A stretch of DNA of 64,000 bases from CAIKBL01 sp964555355 (lineage in GTDB: Bacteria > Pseudomonadota > Gammaproteobacteria > Ga0077536): NCBI GenBank assembly GCA_964555355.1, contig CAZKRY010000003.1, forward strand, positions 124,001-188,000, given 5' to 3'. The translations under genes were made by a program, and so were the position numbers. A model generated the notes under the pieces. The model saw only the letters and a list, made by a program, of their open reading frames with translations. It did not search any database and was not told where the DNA came from. Below, piece by piece: positions 28,121-37,060 of this stretch (position 1 is its first letter; every line of letters begins with the position of its first letter).

Positions 28121-28426
28121 GGTCAGTCAACTCGTTGTGAGACTTAGGTTTTTTTCTAAACACGTGTGGCAAGCGCCCGCTGCGTGATAAAAATGTTGAC
28201 AACCATACGAAAAAAGCTCGATTCAGCTTTCAATTAGATCAATAGGTTACATTTTCGGTGTCAATATTTTTTACATTCAACAATCGGCGCTCGATAGCCG
28301 AGCGAAGGCATCCGGCTTAACCACGCTTTCATCGCAAGTACGCATTTCAGAAGCGGCCAGCGATACGACCACCTGCGGCGATGTCTGGGAGTCCTAGAGT
28401 TAGCGGGCGGCGTGACGTTCAATTAT

Positions 28427-30550
28427 TCATTGTTTCTGACGAAATACCCGCAAGGTAGGCACTTCTCGGTAAACCTCTTCGAAAAGCGACGTATCGAAAT
28501 GCCCGAGCAGGAACATCTGGTTGAGGTTAGAGCGATAAAGCGCATTAGGTAGAAGGTACACGTCAATCTGTCGGTTCGCGCCTATCACGATTTGAAGAAC
28601 GTATTCGGTGGTGTGGGCGTAGTCGCGTGATTTCACGACACGGCCGTTATCCACTATATCGAGTCGATGCACGGTGCGGCCATCGCTGAAACTTCCGGAT
28701 TCCAGATTTACCGAGAAGTCCGTGCACTGCAGCGTATTACGCGCAAGGTCTTGGCACGCTAGCTGCTCGTAGAAAATCGATTTCCCTTTAGCAGTTTCCG
28801 TCGTGAGCCCAGCGACATAGCGCAATGCGGACGCGCCATCCAACATATTTCGCATGAAAAGTAGATACGTGTCCCGGGCTGGGGCGGTCGTATCTTCAAG
28901 TGCTGAAAGAAACTCTGTTCGCGATCCTGCGGCGCGCGCAAGTTCTGCGATTCCGGCATTACCGCGGGTATCGACAAACGCCATGATGCGCGCAAGAACC
29001 GCTTGATCATCGCTCATCAAGCCGTGCGCGATAACATTAGTCTGCGGTGTGTATTGAGCGGCACCGTCGTGATACACGGTGAAATTATTTAAATATGCCA
29101 GCGCGAAACCAAAATCCCACCACGTGAATACTGGCGCGTTCCGCGGCATGCGCGTTGCGGCACGATCCAATGCCTGCATCGCGTCCGTAGAGAGAACCAT
29201 GCTTCGCCCGAGCACCCCATGCGCAGTTAGCGGCTTGAGTGCGACAAAGAAGAGGATTACCGCTATGCCGCACGCGATAGCGTTGTGTGCGCCAGCACCT
29301 AGCGTTGAGGCTCGCTTGCCTAATACTTGTTGATAACCGTAAGCCGTGATCCACGCGATAGCGAAGCCTAAGCCCATACCAACGAATGGCGCGAGATACA
29401 TGCCAAAGCGCGGTCCACTGAGAAAGGTACTCGCAGCGAACAGCAGTAGTGGAAGCAACGGCACAAACGCTCGCCATGAACGCACCGCGTAACCGACGAA
29501 AAATAGGCAACCCATCCCTGCCAAGGCGGGCGAGGACAGAACCCGTCGCAGCGACTCTACCCACGTCGTATCACGAAACTCCACCACGGTTTGCATCACA
29601 TTGGGAAACCACTGACTCGCGAACGAAACGCCGTCCGCGGGATTAAGATTGCCGAAGTAGCGACCCGCCAGTGCCAGGAAGTTCTCTGCGCAATAAATCA
29701 TTTGCGCGGGATGACTGCAAAGTACGCATACCGCAAGTGCGCCAAGGATCAGCGTGAGCGGACGTCGCTGCAGAAATAAATGTAAGCAAAGCGTACCCCA
29801 GTAAAGTGCGGACACGGCAGGTTTGTCGTACCACTGGAAGTAAGCATTAAGCACAAGCCCGAGCAATCCCGCATAGAGCATTACGCCACGGCGGCTAACC
29901 TCCGCGTGCGCACTCAGCACGGCCAGCGATGCTAGCCACGGGAAGAACAAATTAAGGCAGTCCGTATCAGACCAGCCGACCACCGTACGCAAGTAATATG
30001 CGCTGCTAAACGCACCGACCAGGCCGCCCAACAACCCGGCTGCGGGTTGGCCGATGCGCCACGCATAAACGAACAATGGCACTACAAATAGTCCGGCGAG
30101 CATTGGCGGCACGTAGATGGCGGCCATATCAAGTCCGCCGGCGAGTGGTGCGCTCAGCGCCAACAACCTGCTCAGTAACGGCAAGCGCTTTGGTTGCCGC
30201 TGCGGCATCCAGCTTTTTTCAGCGCCGTAGCGCGCATAGAGTGGTATATCTACAGGAAGCTGCAGACGCTGGTAGTGGCGCCGTGGGTCGACTTCGTCAC
30301 CACGAAACACTCCGTCACGATACATTTGCGCATAGCGCAGAGAGTAGTAAGCGTCCGCCGTCGCCATTACTGGACGTTCGTTGACGAAGTAACGCGCGGG
30401 ATCGGCGTGCCAGTGTTTAAGCGCGTCCAGTCGAACCAGCGCCGCGTACACAAAAACGCTGATTGCGCCCACCAAGCATGCCCAGTAGAGTGCTCCACGA
30501 CAAGCCGCAAGCGAAGGCGCGCGTCTAACAAAAAACTTACTTTCAGGCAC
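28427..30550 (-). CDS. STT3/PglB-family oligosaccharyltransferase
   Basis: 707-residue membrane glycosyltransferase predicted to transfer lipid-linked glycan to protein. GTG start at 30550 with AGGAG 5 bases upstream. Catalytic landmarks of PglB/STT3 are all visible: an acidic residue in the first loop (D66 of ADAYYSLRY), SDTD at 194-197 (the DxD-like motif in GWSDTDCLNLFF), the external-loop glutamate E324 in TVVEFRD, R381 in SGPRFGMYLAPF, and the sequon-binding WWDFG at 477-481. About a dozen helices precede a periplasmic C-terminal domain. It is divergent from a Wzx-like flippase, 29 bases away, and next to a PEP-CTERM substrate candidate. Confidence 0.88.
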   Translation of the reverse strand: MPESKFFVRRAPSLAACRGALYWACLVGAISVFVYAALVRLDALKHWHADPARYFVNERPVMATADAYYSLRYAQMYRDGVFRGDEVDPRRHYQRLQLPVDIPLYARYGAEKSWMPQRQPKRLPLLSRLLALSAPLAGGLDMAAIYVPPMLAGLFVVPLFVYAWRIGQPAAGLLGGLVGAFSSAYYLRTVVGWSDTDCLNLFFPWLASLAVLSAHAEVSRRGVMLYAGLLGLVLNAYFQWYDKPAVSALYWGTLCLHLFLQRRPLTLILGALAVCVLCSHPAQMIYCAENFLALAGRYFGNLNPADGVSFASQWFPNVMQTVVEFRDTTWVESLRRVLSSPALAGMGCLFFVGYAVRSWRAFVPLLPLLLFAASTFLSGPRFGMYLAPFVGMGLGFAIAWITAYGYQQVLGKRASTLGAGAHNAIACGIAVILFFVALKPLTAHGVLGRSMVLSTDAMQALDRAATRMPRNAPVFTWWDFGFALAYLNNFTVYHDGAAQYTPQTNVIAHGLMSDDQAVLARIMAFVDTRGNAGIAELARAAGSRTEFLSALEDTTAPARDTYLLFMRNMLDGASALRYVAGLTTETAKGKSIFYEQLACQDLARNTLQCTDFSVNLESGSFSDGRTVHRLDIVDNGRVVKSRDYAHTTEYVLQIVIGANRQIDVYLLPNALYRSNLNQMFLLGHFDTSLFEEVYREVPTLRVFRQKQ

Positions 30551-30579
30551 GGTCGCTCCTGTTCACTTATTTATTTCGC

Positions 30580-32022
30580 ATGTCTCTCGCGCAGGGATCC
30601 CCGCCAAATTTTTTCGTCCAAGTCGTTACGCTTACCGGAGCGACGGCGTTTGGTCAAATTCTTGTACTGCTGACCTATCCATGGTTGGCGCGTCTTTATT
30701 CCCCAGCCGAATTTGGTGTGCTCGGCGTATTCGAAGCGTCTCTTGGGATCGCGCTAACCGTTTGTACCTTGCGTTACCACTTGGCGATTCCAATACCCGT
30801 CAGCACTGACGATGCGGCACGTTTGGCGATTGTTGCCGGCGCCGTTCTATTAGGATTTGTCAGCATAATGGCGCTGGTGGTGGCAAGCGCCGGCGATACG
30901 CTTGCCGCCGCGCTCCATCCTAAATTTGAAGAGTTCCATCTTTGGCTACTGATCGTGGCTGTGCTCTGTGTTGGAAGCTACTTGGTATTGCAAAGTTGGC
31001 AGCTGAGATTTAACCGCATCGAAGATATTGCGCGGGCCAGGCTCGCGCAGGGCTGCGCACACGCTACCACTCAAGTCACTTTCGGCCTCTTGCACTTTTC
31101 ATCGGTGGGCTTGATTTGCGGGATTCTACTGGGACGTGTCGCGGCGATTGCAACCCTCGCTTTGCACAGCGACTTTCGAACTCATGCCGCGAACGTGCTG
31201 CGTGTTCCGGTAGCGCGAATTTGGGAGATGGCACGCATTTATCGACGTCTGCCTTTGTGGTCGTCTTGGTCCGCCATTGCCAACACCACAGGCCAAGAGC
31301 TTTCAGTGCTGGCCTTCGGTGCCTCGTTCAGTGTCGAGTTTTCCGGGTGGTATAGCTTGGCATTTTTTTTGGTGATGGGGCCAACCATCATCGTTTCACA
31401 GGCTATCGAGCAAGTTTTTCTGAGTCGGATACGCGCATCACCCGTCGACCATATCGGCGCTGCTGCGAGTCGCCTGTATTTCACGCTGTTTCGCGCCTTG
31501 CTTGCGCCATGCGCTTTGTTTGTATTAGTCGCGCCGGAACTCTTCGCGACAGCATTTGGAGAAGCGTGGACCGAAGCAGGGCTGTGCGCTTCGGCGCTCG
31601 CCGTTTCAGCGCTCGCCGCCATGCTGGGCGCGCACCTATCAAGCCTCGTTTTGATTCGGCATTGGCTGCGCGAAGAGTTTATGTTCAACGCCGCCTTGTT
31701 TTTGGCGCGCTGCGTATGGCTTTGGTGGGCGACTTCAAATCTGCCTCCGCTCCGCGCGGTAGAAGGCTATGCGATTTTAAGTGCAAGCATGATCGCGCTT
31801 TATCATCTCGCACTCATGAAGGCAGCAGGCGAGAAATGGGCGCTTCTTTTAGCGGTTTTAGGACGCGAGACCTGTATCGTGGCCGCGGCAATGTCACCGA
31901 TACTTTTTGCTCGCACGCTGAGTTTATTTCCGCTAAAGGCGCAAGCCGACGCGCTTGCGATAGGCTTGGTAAGTGCTTTAATAATCGCTCGTGCGTGGCG
32001 AATGTCGCGCTTACCGATTTAA
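30580..32022 (+). CDS. Wzx-like polysaccharide flippase
   Basis: 480-residue integral membrane protein with about 12-14 hydrophobic helices, of the MOP/MATE superfamily oligosaccharide flippases. It begins FVQVVTLTGATAFGQILVLL then TYPWLARLYSPAEFGVLGVF, the conserved first-helix/loop pattern of Wzx and RfbX proteins. A likely role is flipping an undecaprenyl-linked glycan to the periplasmic face, where the divergent PglB-like enzyme would use it. No sugar-activation or glycosyltransferase genes lie nearby, so the glycan is made elsewhere. Confidence 0.85.
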   Translation: MSLAQGSPPNFFVQVVTLTGATAFGQILVLLTYPWLARLYSPAEFGVLGVFEASLGIALTVCTLRYHLAIPIPVSTDDAARLAIVAGAVLLGFVSIMALVVASAGDTLAAALHPKFEEFHLWLLIVAVLCVGSYLVLQSWQLRFNRIEDIARARLAQGCAHATTQVTFGLLHFSSVGLICGILLGRVAAIATLALHSDFRTHAANVLRVPVARIWEMARIYRRLPLWSSWSAIANTTGQELSVLAFGASFSVEFSGWYSLAFFLVMGPTIIVSQAIEQVFLSRIRASPVDHIGAAASRLYFTLFRALLAPCALFVLVAPELFATAFGEAWTEAGLCASALAVSALAAMLGAHLSSLVLIRHWLREEFMFNAALFLARCVWLWWATSNLPPLRAVEGYAILSASMIALYHLALMKAAGEKWALLLAVLGRETCIVAAAMSPILFARTLSLFPLKAQADALAIGLVSALIIARAWRMSRLPI

Positions 32023-32174
32023 ATTCAAGAGAAAAAGGCTATAGAACGTCCCGGTTGCGGTCACTAAACCGCGATAAGACCGAAGTGCCGCACACGGCAA
32101 GGAGTTCAGAACGACATGGCACGCGCCGTGGACGTAGACACACCTTTTTCCGGAAGGATTGATTCGTGCGCGCT

Positions 32175-32219
32175 TTGGCGCGCCCGGAAGGATTCGAACC
32201 TCCGACCCCTAGTTCGTAG
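32175..32219 (-). repeat. tRNA-Arg 3'-half, attachment-site repeat (left copy)
   Basis: On the minus strand this reads from the anticodon loop (CTACGAA) through the T arm (GGTTCGAATCC) to the acceptor end and CCA of a tRNA-Arg(ACG)-like gene. The 5' half is absent. The same 45-46 bp recur in direct orientation at 36098-36143, next to an integrase, so this is probably an att site. The neighbouring bases form an inverted repeat CTAGTTCGTA/TACGAACTAG. Region 32023-32174 is non-coding. Confidence 0.75.
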
Positions 32220-32339
32220 ATACGAACTAGAAATTTAACTAGCTGATTTATTTATTGTTCTGGCGGTCGCGCCCGTTGCAAAATGCGCCACTGAGCCTGA
32301 CTTTTCAGCACTAACTTCGGCAAAACTTCGGCAGAGATT

Positions 32340-32633
32340 TTAAGTACGAACTCGCCAATAGTTTGGTCGGCGCTGATGATGTGCGACGGCAACGACGAAG
32401 AGCTTGTTCTCGAATTCTCGATAAACGACAGAATAGGGGAAGCGACGTACAAAAACTCGCCGATAATGTTGCCAGACCGGAGAACCGATGCCTGGGCTTT
32501 CCTGGATATGTTTTACAGTTCGCTCGACTTAGTCGGTAAACGCAAATCCGAGTTCCGCGACTTGGCGTTCGTAATATCGGGCGGCGTGACGAAGTTCTTG
32601 CCGAGCATCGTCATGAAATTCTATTTCGATCAC
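32340..32633 (-). pseudogene. ParE/RelE-type toxin with a nonsense codon
   Basis: From a GTG at 32633 the minus strand encodes a complete ParE-like toxin of 97 codons: IEIEFHDDARQELRHAARYY at the start, HYRRVFVRRFPYSVVY in the core and a C-terminal tail RRPNYWRVRT. It is interrupted only by TAA at codon 35 (32529-32531). The diverged copy at 36860-37060 has Glu at this position (FIDEVER), so a single change killed the gene. It follows the antitoxin remnant by 1 base. Toxin identity is by family pattern (RelE/ParE superfamily). Confidence 0.75.
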
Positions 32634-32634
32634 G

Positions 32635-32846
32635 TCAAGGAGTGGCGAACTTCCTTAAACACTTCGATTGCTGCGACGGTCACAGCAGCGCCGCTTTTAA
32701 TTTCAGACCAGCGACGTTCAATTTCGACACGCCAATCTTCGGCAACGTCGCCGTCATCTTGGCTTTCCAATGATTCGATCAGCGTTAATGCCAAGCGCGC
32801 GCGTTCTGGTTCAGGCAGCAGTCGAGCTTGCGATTCAATTTGAGCA
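32635..32846 (-). pseudogene. Addiction-module antitoxin, 5' end removed by IS91-like DNA
   Basis: The minus strand reads IESQARLLPEPERARLALTL ... RRWSEIKSGAAVTVAAIEVF and stops at 32635. It is the addiction-module antitoxin family (about 75 residues) and closely parallels the intact antitoxin at 37057-37287. The first four or five codons are replaced at 32847/32848 by the end of an IS91-like repeat, so no start codon remains. Confidence 0.75.
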
Positions 32847-32847
32847 T

Positions 32848-33267
32848 AGGAAATTTAACTGCCCTTTGTCGGCCCTGTCCCGCGGAATCGAGCGTCCAGT
32901 GCGGGGGGATGGAAAGCTCCTGAAGGACCGGTCGGCGGTCGCCGTTTCGCGTGGAATTGCGCGAGCCCGTTCCCCGGAAGGCGTGTTTGATCTCGAGATA
33001 TCGAGCGTTTGGATCGCGGCGCGCGCGACACCGAGCCGGGGTCAAGCCAGCCTCGCGTCCATAGTTAAGTAAAGAGGCAGTGCCGTCAGCCTGATTCCTT
33101 TAGGCCCGGCAATGCGGGTTGCGGCGGCGCACGGGCGAAGAGTCTGACGCTTAAGGGCGTGGCCTGCGCGCGTCGGTCGCGGTGCTCAAGGATCTGTTTG
33201 ATCACGACCGGATCTTCGACGCTCGCGCTCACTTTCACCGCACCGCCGCAGTGCTCGCAGGTCTCGA
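32848..33267 (-). mobile_element. IS91-like element end, repeat copy 1
   Basis: 420 bp repeated in direct orientation at 34801-35220 with only two or three differences. The minus strand carries the last 60 codons of an IS91-type transposase (ETCEHCGGAVKV ... EDPVVIKQILEH, stop at 33086), then about 238 bp of non-coding tail ending at 32848. The outer end is also found, diverged, at 37334-37393. The outer end cuts into the antitoxin gene on the left; the inner end is fused to an IS4-type transposase remnant on the right. Confidence 0.8.
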
Positions 33268-33724
33268 GCAGGATTATCCTCCGGGTGCAGACAACGCGAC
33301 GTGACCACTTCGAAGATCGTCAGCGCAGGTCCCCCGACGGCGACCGCCGCGCGCAGCAGGTACGCGGCTTTGCAGGTATCGATATCCGACCAGTCTACGA
33401 TGAGGCAGGGCTGACTGTCTGGTGCCGGGAGCAATCGCGCCAGCCACTGGTAAATCCTACGCCGCTCGTGTGCCAGCGCGGTATTCCCCAGCAAGGGTCG
33501 ACGCGATTGATGTTGTGCTTCTCCCCGACGTTGGCAGAAAGAAGCCGGCCGATCCCGCTCAGCCACAGTTGCTGGCCGCGAAGTAGACCGCCGACGGCGG
33601 CGAACCGCGAGGCTAATCGCGTGGCATGGAGGGTCGGTAACCCCATGCACGCGCGTGCGATAATTGAAATGCTTGCATGACATCCTCTCGTGATCAGGCC
33701 TTTCTCGACAACTGAGCTGATCAC
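33268..33724 (-). pseudogene. IS4-family transposase remnant
   Basis: Two minus-strand frames give the N-terminal half of an IS4-type transposase. The first reads TLHATRLASRFAAVGGLLRG and EKHNINRVDPCWG. After a frameshift near 33485 the second reads LLGNTALAHERRRIYQWLARLL-type text and then LIVDWSDIDTCKAAYLLRAA with the first catalytic Asp in VDWSD. The gene is truncated at 33268 by the IS91-like repeat, so the other two acidic residues are lost. Confidence 0.75.
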
Positions 33725-33882
33725 CGGATGTTATGTAAGTTCAATTCTTCGATAACTCCTTGTTATCGATCGCTTTTTCGTGGGGAGCTCTCAGGGACAG
33801 ACCCTGATTTGCCCGACGCCAGCCGTCGACCAAGCAATCCGCGATGGGGGAGGCGAGCGACCATTCGGCCGCCCGGTCCGGC

Positions 33883-34605
33883 TCAGGCGCGCCGACGCCG
33901 CAGCCCCGTCAGGCCGGCGAGGGCGGAACCAAACAGCACCAGCGCGGCCGGTACCGGCACTGGCACCGGCTGCGGCTGCACGCCGAACTGCAGGTGATCG
34001 ATCTCCCAACGATGACCGCCATTAATGCTTCCAAGGCTCACGATCTGAATGGACTTGATGCCGCCGAGGAAGACCGTGCCGAAGAATACGTCCTCGGCCG
34101 AATTGCCCAATATGTCGTAATCGCCGATGCCATCGGCGCCGGTGAAGCCGATCGAATTCCCCTGCGCATCGAACGCCCGCACCAGCACGTCATCGTGAGT
34201 AACGCGAGGGGGAAGCGGAAAAGAGCCGATGTCCGTCCACACCACGCCAACGTGGGTCGGCAGCTGGCCGAGCACGCCGGCATCGAAGGTGAAGGTCACC
34301 GAAGTGGCGTAGCCGGAATCCCAGGAATGGCCGACGCTTCCGTTGCCGTCGATGACACCATCGTCGCCGTCGACCGAGTCGACATCCTGAAATTGCGTGG
34401 AAGACTTGATACTTCCCGCTGACGCTGACACACCCGCGGCTAGGCTGCCGTCCTCGAAGTCTTCCAACGTGGCGAACGAAGCGAAGGGGCTGTCGGAGAA
34501 CTGCAGGTAGGGATTGGAGACGATGAAGGTCGCGGTGGCCGCCTGGACTTCGACGACGCAGCCGGTGGCGAGCACAGCGGCGACTAGAGCGAGTTTGTGG
34601 TTCAT
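33883..34605 (-). CDS. VPxPA-CTERM (PEP-CTERM-like) exported protein
   Basis: 240-residue protein with a signal peptide (LALVAAVLATGCVVEVQA) and a C-terminal sorting signal VPVPAALVLFGSALAGLTGL plus RRRR, the variant in which VPLPA replaces VPEP. GAGGA lies 9 bases before the ATG at 34605 and only 3 before the ATG at 34611. The body is acidic, rich in Asp, Gly, Ser and Val, and beta-strand-like (EDFEDGSLAAGVSASAG), consistent with a secreted adhesive or matrix protein. It is the only apparently intact gene between the two IS91-like repeats, so it may have been carried in with them. Confidence 0.85.
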   Translation of the reverse strand: MNHKLALVAAVLATGCVVEVQAATATFIVSNPYLQFSDSPFASFATLEDFEDGSLAAGVSASAGSIKSSTQFQDVDSVDGDDGVIDGNGSVGHSWDSGYATSVTFTFDAGVLGQLPTHVGVVWTDIGSFPLPPRVTHDDVLVRAFDAQGNSIGFTGADGIGDYDILGNSAEDVFFGTVFLGGIKSIQIVSLGSINGGHRWEIDHLQFGVQPQPVPVPVPAALVLFGSALAGLTGLRRRRA

Positions 34606-34800
34606 GGCCATCGGTCCTCTGAATTCAGGCGCGCACGCATTTAATCAAATCGCCAGCTTCCGGTGAAGGCGTTCGCCCTGCTGGGAGCCGTTGCCGGCTG
34701 ACAGGGAAGCCAATTCGGGCGTAGGCACGCCTCCGTATGTGCGTCACCGTCCGAAGTGGAACCTCCATCATCAAATCGTCGAGGAATACTATCCGAGCGT

Positions 34801-35255
34801 AGGAAATTTAACTGCCCTTTGTCGGCCCTGTCCCGCGGAATCGAGCGTCCAGTGCGGGGGGATGGAAAGCTCCTGAAGGACCGGTCGGCGGTCGCCGTTT
34901 CGCGTGGAATTGCGCGAGCCCGTTCCCCGGAAGGCGTGTTTGATCTCGAGATATCGAGCGTTTGGATCGCGGCGCGCGCGACACCGAGCCGGGGTCAAGC
35001 CAGCCTCGCGTCCATAGTTAAGTAAAGAGGCAGTGCCGTCAGCCTGATTCCTTTAGGCCCGGCAATGCGGGTTGCGGCGGCGCACGGGCGAAGAGTCTGA
35101 CGCTTAAGGGCGTGGCCTGCGCGCGTCGGTCGCGGTGCTCAAGGATCTGTTTGATCACGACCGGATCTTCGACGCTCGCGATCACTTTCACCGCATCGCC
35201 GCAGTGCTCGCAGGTCTCGATATCGATGTTGAACACCCGCTGGGTCAATTTATGA
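34801..35255 (-). mobile_element. IS91-like element end, repeat copy 2
   Basis: Positions 34801-35220 repeat 32848-33267. This copy keeps about 35 bp more transposase sequence on the right before joining the integrase. The outer end (34801) lies about 195 bp upstream of the VPxPA-CTERM gene. The outermost 60 bp contain an imperfect stem (CCCGCAC ... GCGGG on the minus strand) as expected of an IS91 oriIS end. Confidence 0.8.
35039..35250 (-). pseudogene. IS91-like transposase, C-terminal fragment
   Basis: Minus-strand fragment LTQRVFNIDIETCEHCG then AVKVIASVEDPVVIKQILEH with a stop at 35039. This is the conserved C-terminal zinc-binding/recognition tail of the Y2 (HUH) transposases of the IS91 family. 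The catalytic HUH and double-Tyr regions are missing. Upstream of residue LTQ the frame runs into integrase DNA and is no longer transposase. Confidence 0.8.
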
Positions 35256-36097
35256 TCGGCGGTAACAACTTGGCATTGGAACAGGTGCATCTCGGCACGC
35301 TGCGGCCGCTCATCGAAATGCGTCAGGCGGCGGGCGTGAAGCACAAGAGCATCAATCTAGCGTTGAGTGTGGTGCGGCGCATCCTGAATCTGGCCGCGCG
35401 ACTGTGGCGGGACGAGCCAGGCAACACCTGGCTCGAGACTGCCCCGCTGATTCAGCTGTTACCCACCACTGATGTACGGAATCCTTATCCGATCTCCTGG
35501 GAAGAGCAGGCGACGTTGATGCAAGCGCTGCCGGACCACCTGGCCCGGATGTGCTTTTTCAAAGTCAACACCGGATGTCGGGAACAGGAAGTATGCCGGC
35601 TCCGCTGGGAGCGGGAGATCGCGGTACCGGAACTGGGTACGTCGGTGTTCATCATCCTAGGTGCCCCGATCAAGAACCGTGAAGATCGCTTGATCGTGCT
35701 GAACGAAGTAGCAAAGTCGGCGGTGGACGCGCGACGCGGAACCCATGCGACGCATGTGTTCTCCTACCAGGACCATCCTCTGACTGGGATCTGTAACAGT
35801 GCGTGGAAGCGCGCCCGAGGGTCGGTCGATTTGAGCCAGGTTCGCTTGCACGATTTGAAGCACGCGTTTGGTCGACGACTGCGCGCTGCTGGTGTGCCGC
35901 TCGAAACGCGCAAGGTGCTACTCGGTCATCGTAATGGCGACATAACCTCGCACTACTCTGCGGCCGAAATTGCCGAACTTCTGGAGGCGGCAAACCGTGT
36001 GTGTTCAGGTAAGTCCGGCAAAACTTCGGCAGGGCTTTTGCTGAGACAAAAAAGCGGCGACCATTCGGGTGGTAACCGCTTGATAGCAGAAGGCTAG
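35256..36097 (+). pseudogene. Tyrosine integrase, N-terminus lost
   Basis: Phage/island integrase lacking its N-terminal arm-binding region. The frame is open from 35135, but codons before about 35256 are antisense to the IS91 transposase. The remaining ~280 residues include the core-binding part (KHKSINLALSVVRRILNLAA) and catalytic domain: box I Arg in NTGCREQEVCRLRW, a Lys in IKNREDR, box II HDLKHAFGRRLRAAG (Lys where Arg is usual), and LLGHRNGDITSHYS with the nucleophilic Tyr. The stop lies 1 base before the tRNA-Arg repeat, the usual position for an integrase next to its attachment site. No start or ribosome site is visible after the junction. Confidence 0.8.
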
Positions 36098-36143
36098 TTG
36101 GCGCGCCCGGAAGGATTCGAACCTCCGACCCCCTAGTTCGTAG
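36098..36143 (-). repeat. tRNA-Arg 3'-half, attachment-site repeat (right copy)
   Basis: Direct repeat of 32175-32219 with one extra C. It contains the anticodon-loop-to-CCA half of tRNA-Arg(ACG) and abuts the integrase stop codon. No matching 5' half follows in 36144-36250, so a functional tRNA is not restored here either. Confidence 0.75.
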
Positions 36144-36347
36144 TTCGCATCTTGGCATTTAAGTTTTTGTAATCTTGGAATATTTACCAAGGCGTCCGTT
36201 GCAAGACTGCCCCCCCCATTGCAGAACAGCGCAGGACTCATCCCCACAAAATCCCCACATCGACTCTGTGCGGTCGACACCTCCCGCGCTCGATAAGTCG
36301 TGCGCAAAGCTGGTGAACGCTTCCGTTTCCCGCCGAGACCACGTTTA

Positions 36348-36560
36348 GCGGAAGAAGTCTTTTTTAACCAGCCGTTGTTGGTGACACCAGACGAAAGTCA
36401 TTCGGGTGCAGAGATTTGATGGCGCGCGCTGGGTCGTACAGACGCGGACCGAAAGCTCACCGTCATCTTCACGCTCCGCAAAACCGGAACCATGCTCCGC
36501 GTGATTTCTGCGCGCGACATGCATCGTAAAGAGGCGGTGTTGTATGGCCAAAAAACTTAA
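36348..36560 (+). pseudogene. BrnT-like toxin remnant
   Basis: The plus strand reads AEEVFFNQPLLVTPDESHSG, then a TGA at 36417-36419, then WRALGRTDADRKLTVIFTLR and MLRVISARDMHRKEAVLYG, ending at 36560. This is the BrnT toxin (COG2929) minus its first 20-25 residues and with one in-frame stop. Its 3' end overlaps the antitoxin start by 17 bases, the usual brnTA arrangement. Confidence 0.75.
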
Positions 36561-36813
36561 GAAGCCACCCCGGTTTGCGAATGAAGCCGCAGAGCGCGAG
36601 TTCTGGGCGACGCATGACACGACGCCGTATTTCAACTCCGAGAAAACGGTGTCCGTCGCTCTCCCCAATTTGCGACCGTCAACGCAGACCATTTCACTTC
36701 GCTTGCTCAAACACCTGCTTGACCGAATCAAGGCTCGGGCGAATGCCAAAGATGTCGCATACCAATCGCTAATCAAGATTTGGTTGAGCCGAATGACGGC
36801 AGACGAGAAGTAA
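36544..36813 (+). CDS. BrnA-like ribbon-helix-helix antitoxin
   Basis: 89-residue CopG-type antitoxin. The pattern RFANEAAEREFWATHDTTPY, LRPSTQTISLRLLKHLLDRI and DVAYQSLIKIWL is that of the BrnA family: an acidic/aromatic toxin-binding N-terminus followed by an RHH DNA-binding C-terminus. The toxin gene in front is broken, so it is an orphan antitoxin that might still bind its own promoter or protect against related toxins. Confidence 0.82.
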   Translation: MAKKLKKPPRFANEAAEREFWATHDTTPYFNSEKTVSVALPNLRPSTQTISLRLLKHLLDRIKARANAKDVAYQSLIKIWLSRMTADEK

Positions 36814-36859
36814 GCGCCGAAGTTTCCGGGCTGTTGACGTCAGAACAATGTACGGGGCA

Positions 36860-37060
36860 TCAACGGTGTGTCGAGAACATTTTGTCCAACTTTCTCGAGG
36901 GCACAGCCGAGTAGTGGGAAAGGTGACAGATTTTTTTCGGTACAGGTCGCTCTACTTCGTCGATAAACGCAAATCCGAGCCGCGCAACTTCGCACTCGTA
37001 ATAGCCGGCGGCTTGACGAAGTGCTAGTCGAGCGTCGTCATGAGATTCTATTTCGATCAC
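36860..37060 (-). pseudogene. ParE/RelE-type toxin, C-terminus lost
   Basis: From a GTG at 37060 the minus strand encodes IEIESHDDARLALRQAAGYY and LGFAFIDEVERPV, matching the toxin copy at 32340-32633 for about 40 codons. After about 36945 the sequence is unrelated and the frame ends at 36860 (66 codons against about 97 in the family). The beta-sheet core and C-terminal tail are missing, so it should be inactive. GTGA overlap with the antitoxin stop. Confidence 0.7.

Noticed and set aside
31116..31688. Open frames on both strands inside the flippase region
   Set aside because: They are shadows of the Wzx-like gene, whose hydrophobic-helix pattern is continuous in its own frame.
32175..32219. 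Complete tRNA-Arg gene
   Set aside because: Only the anticodon loop to CCA is present; no D arm or 5' acceptor strand pairs with it here or at 36098-36143.
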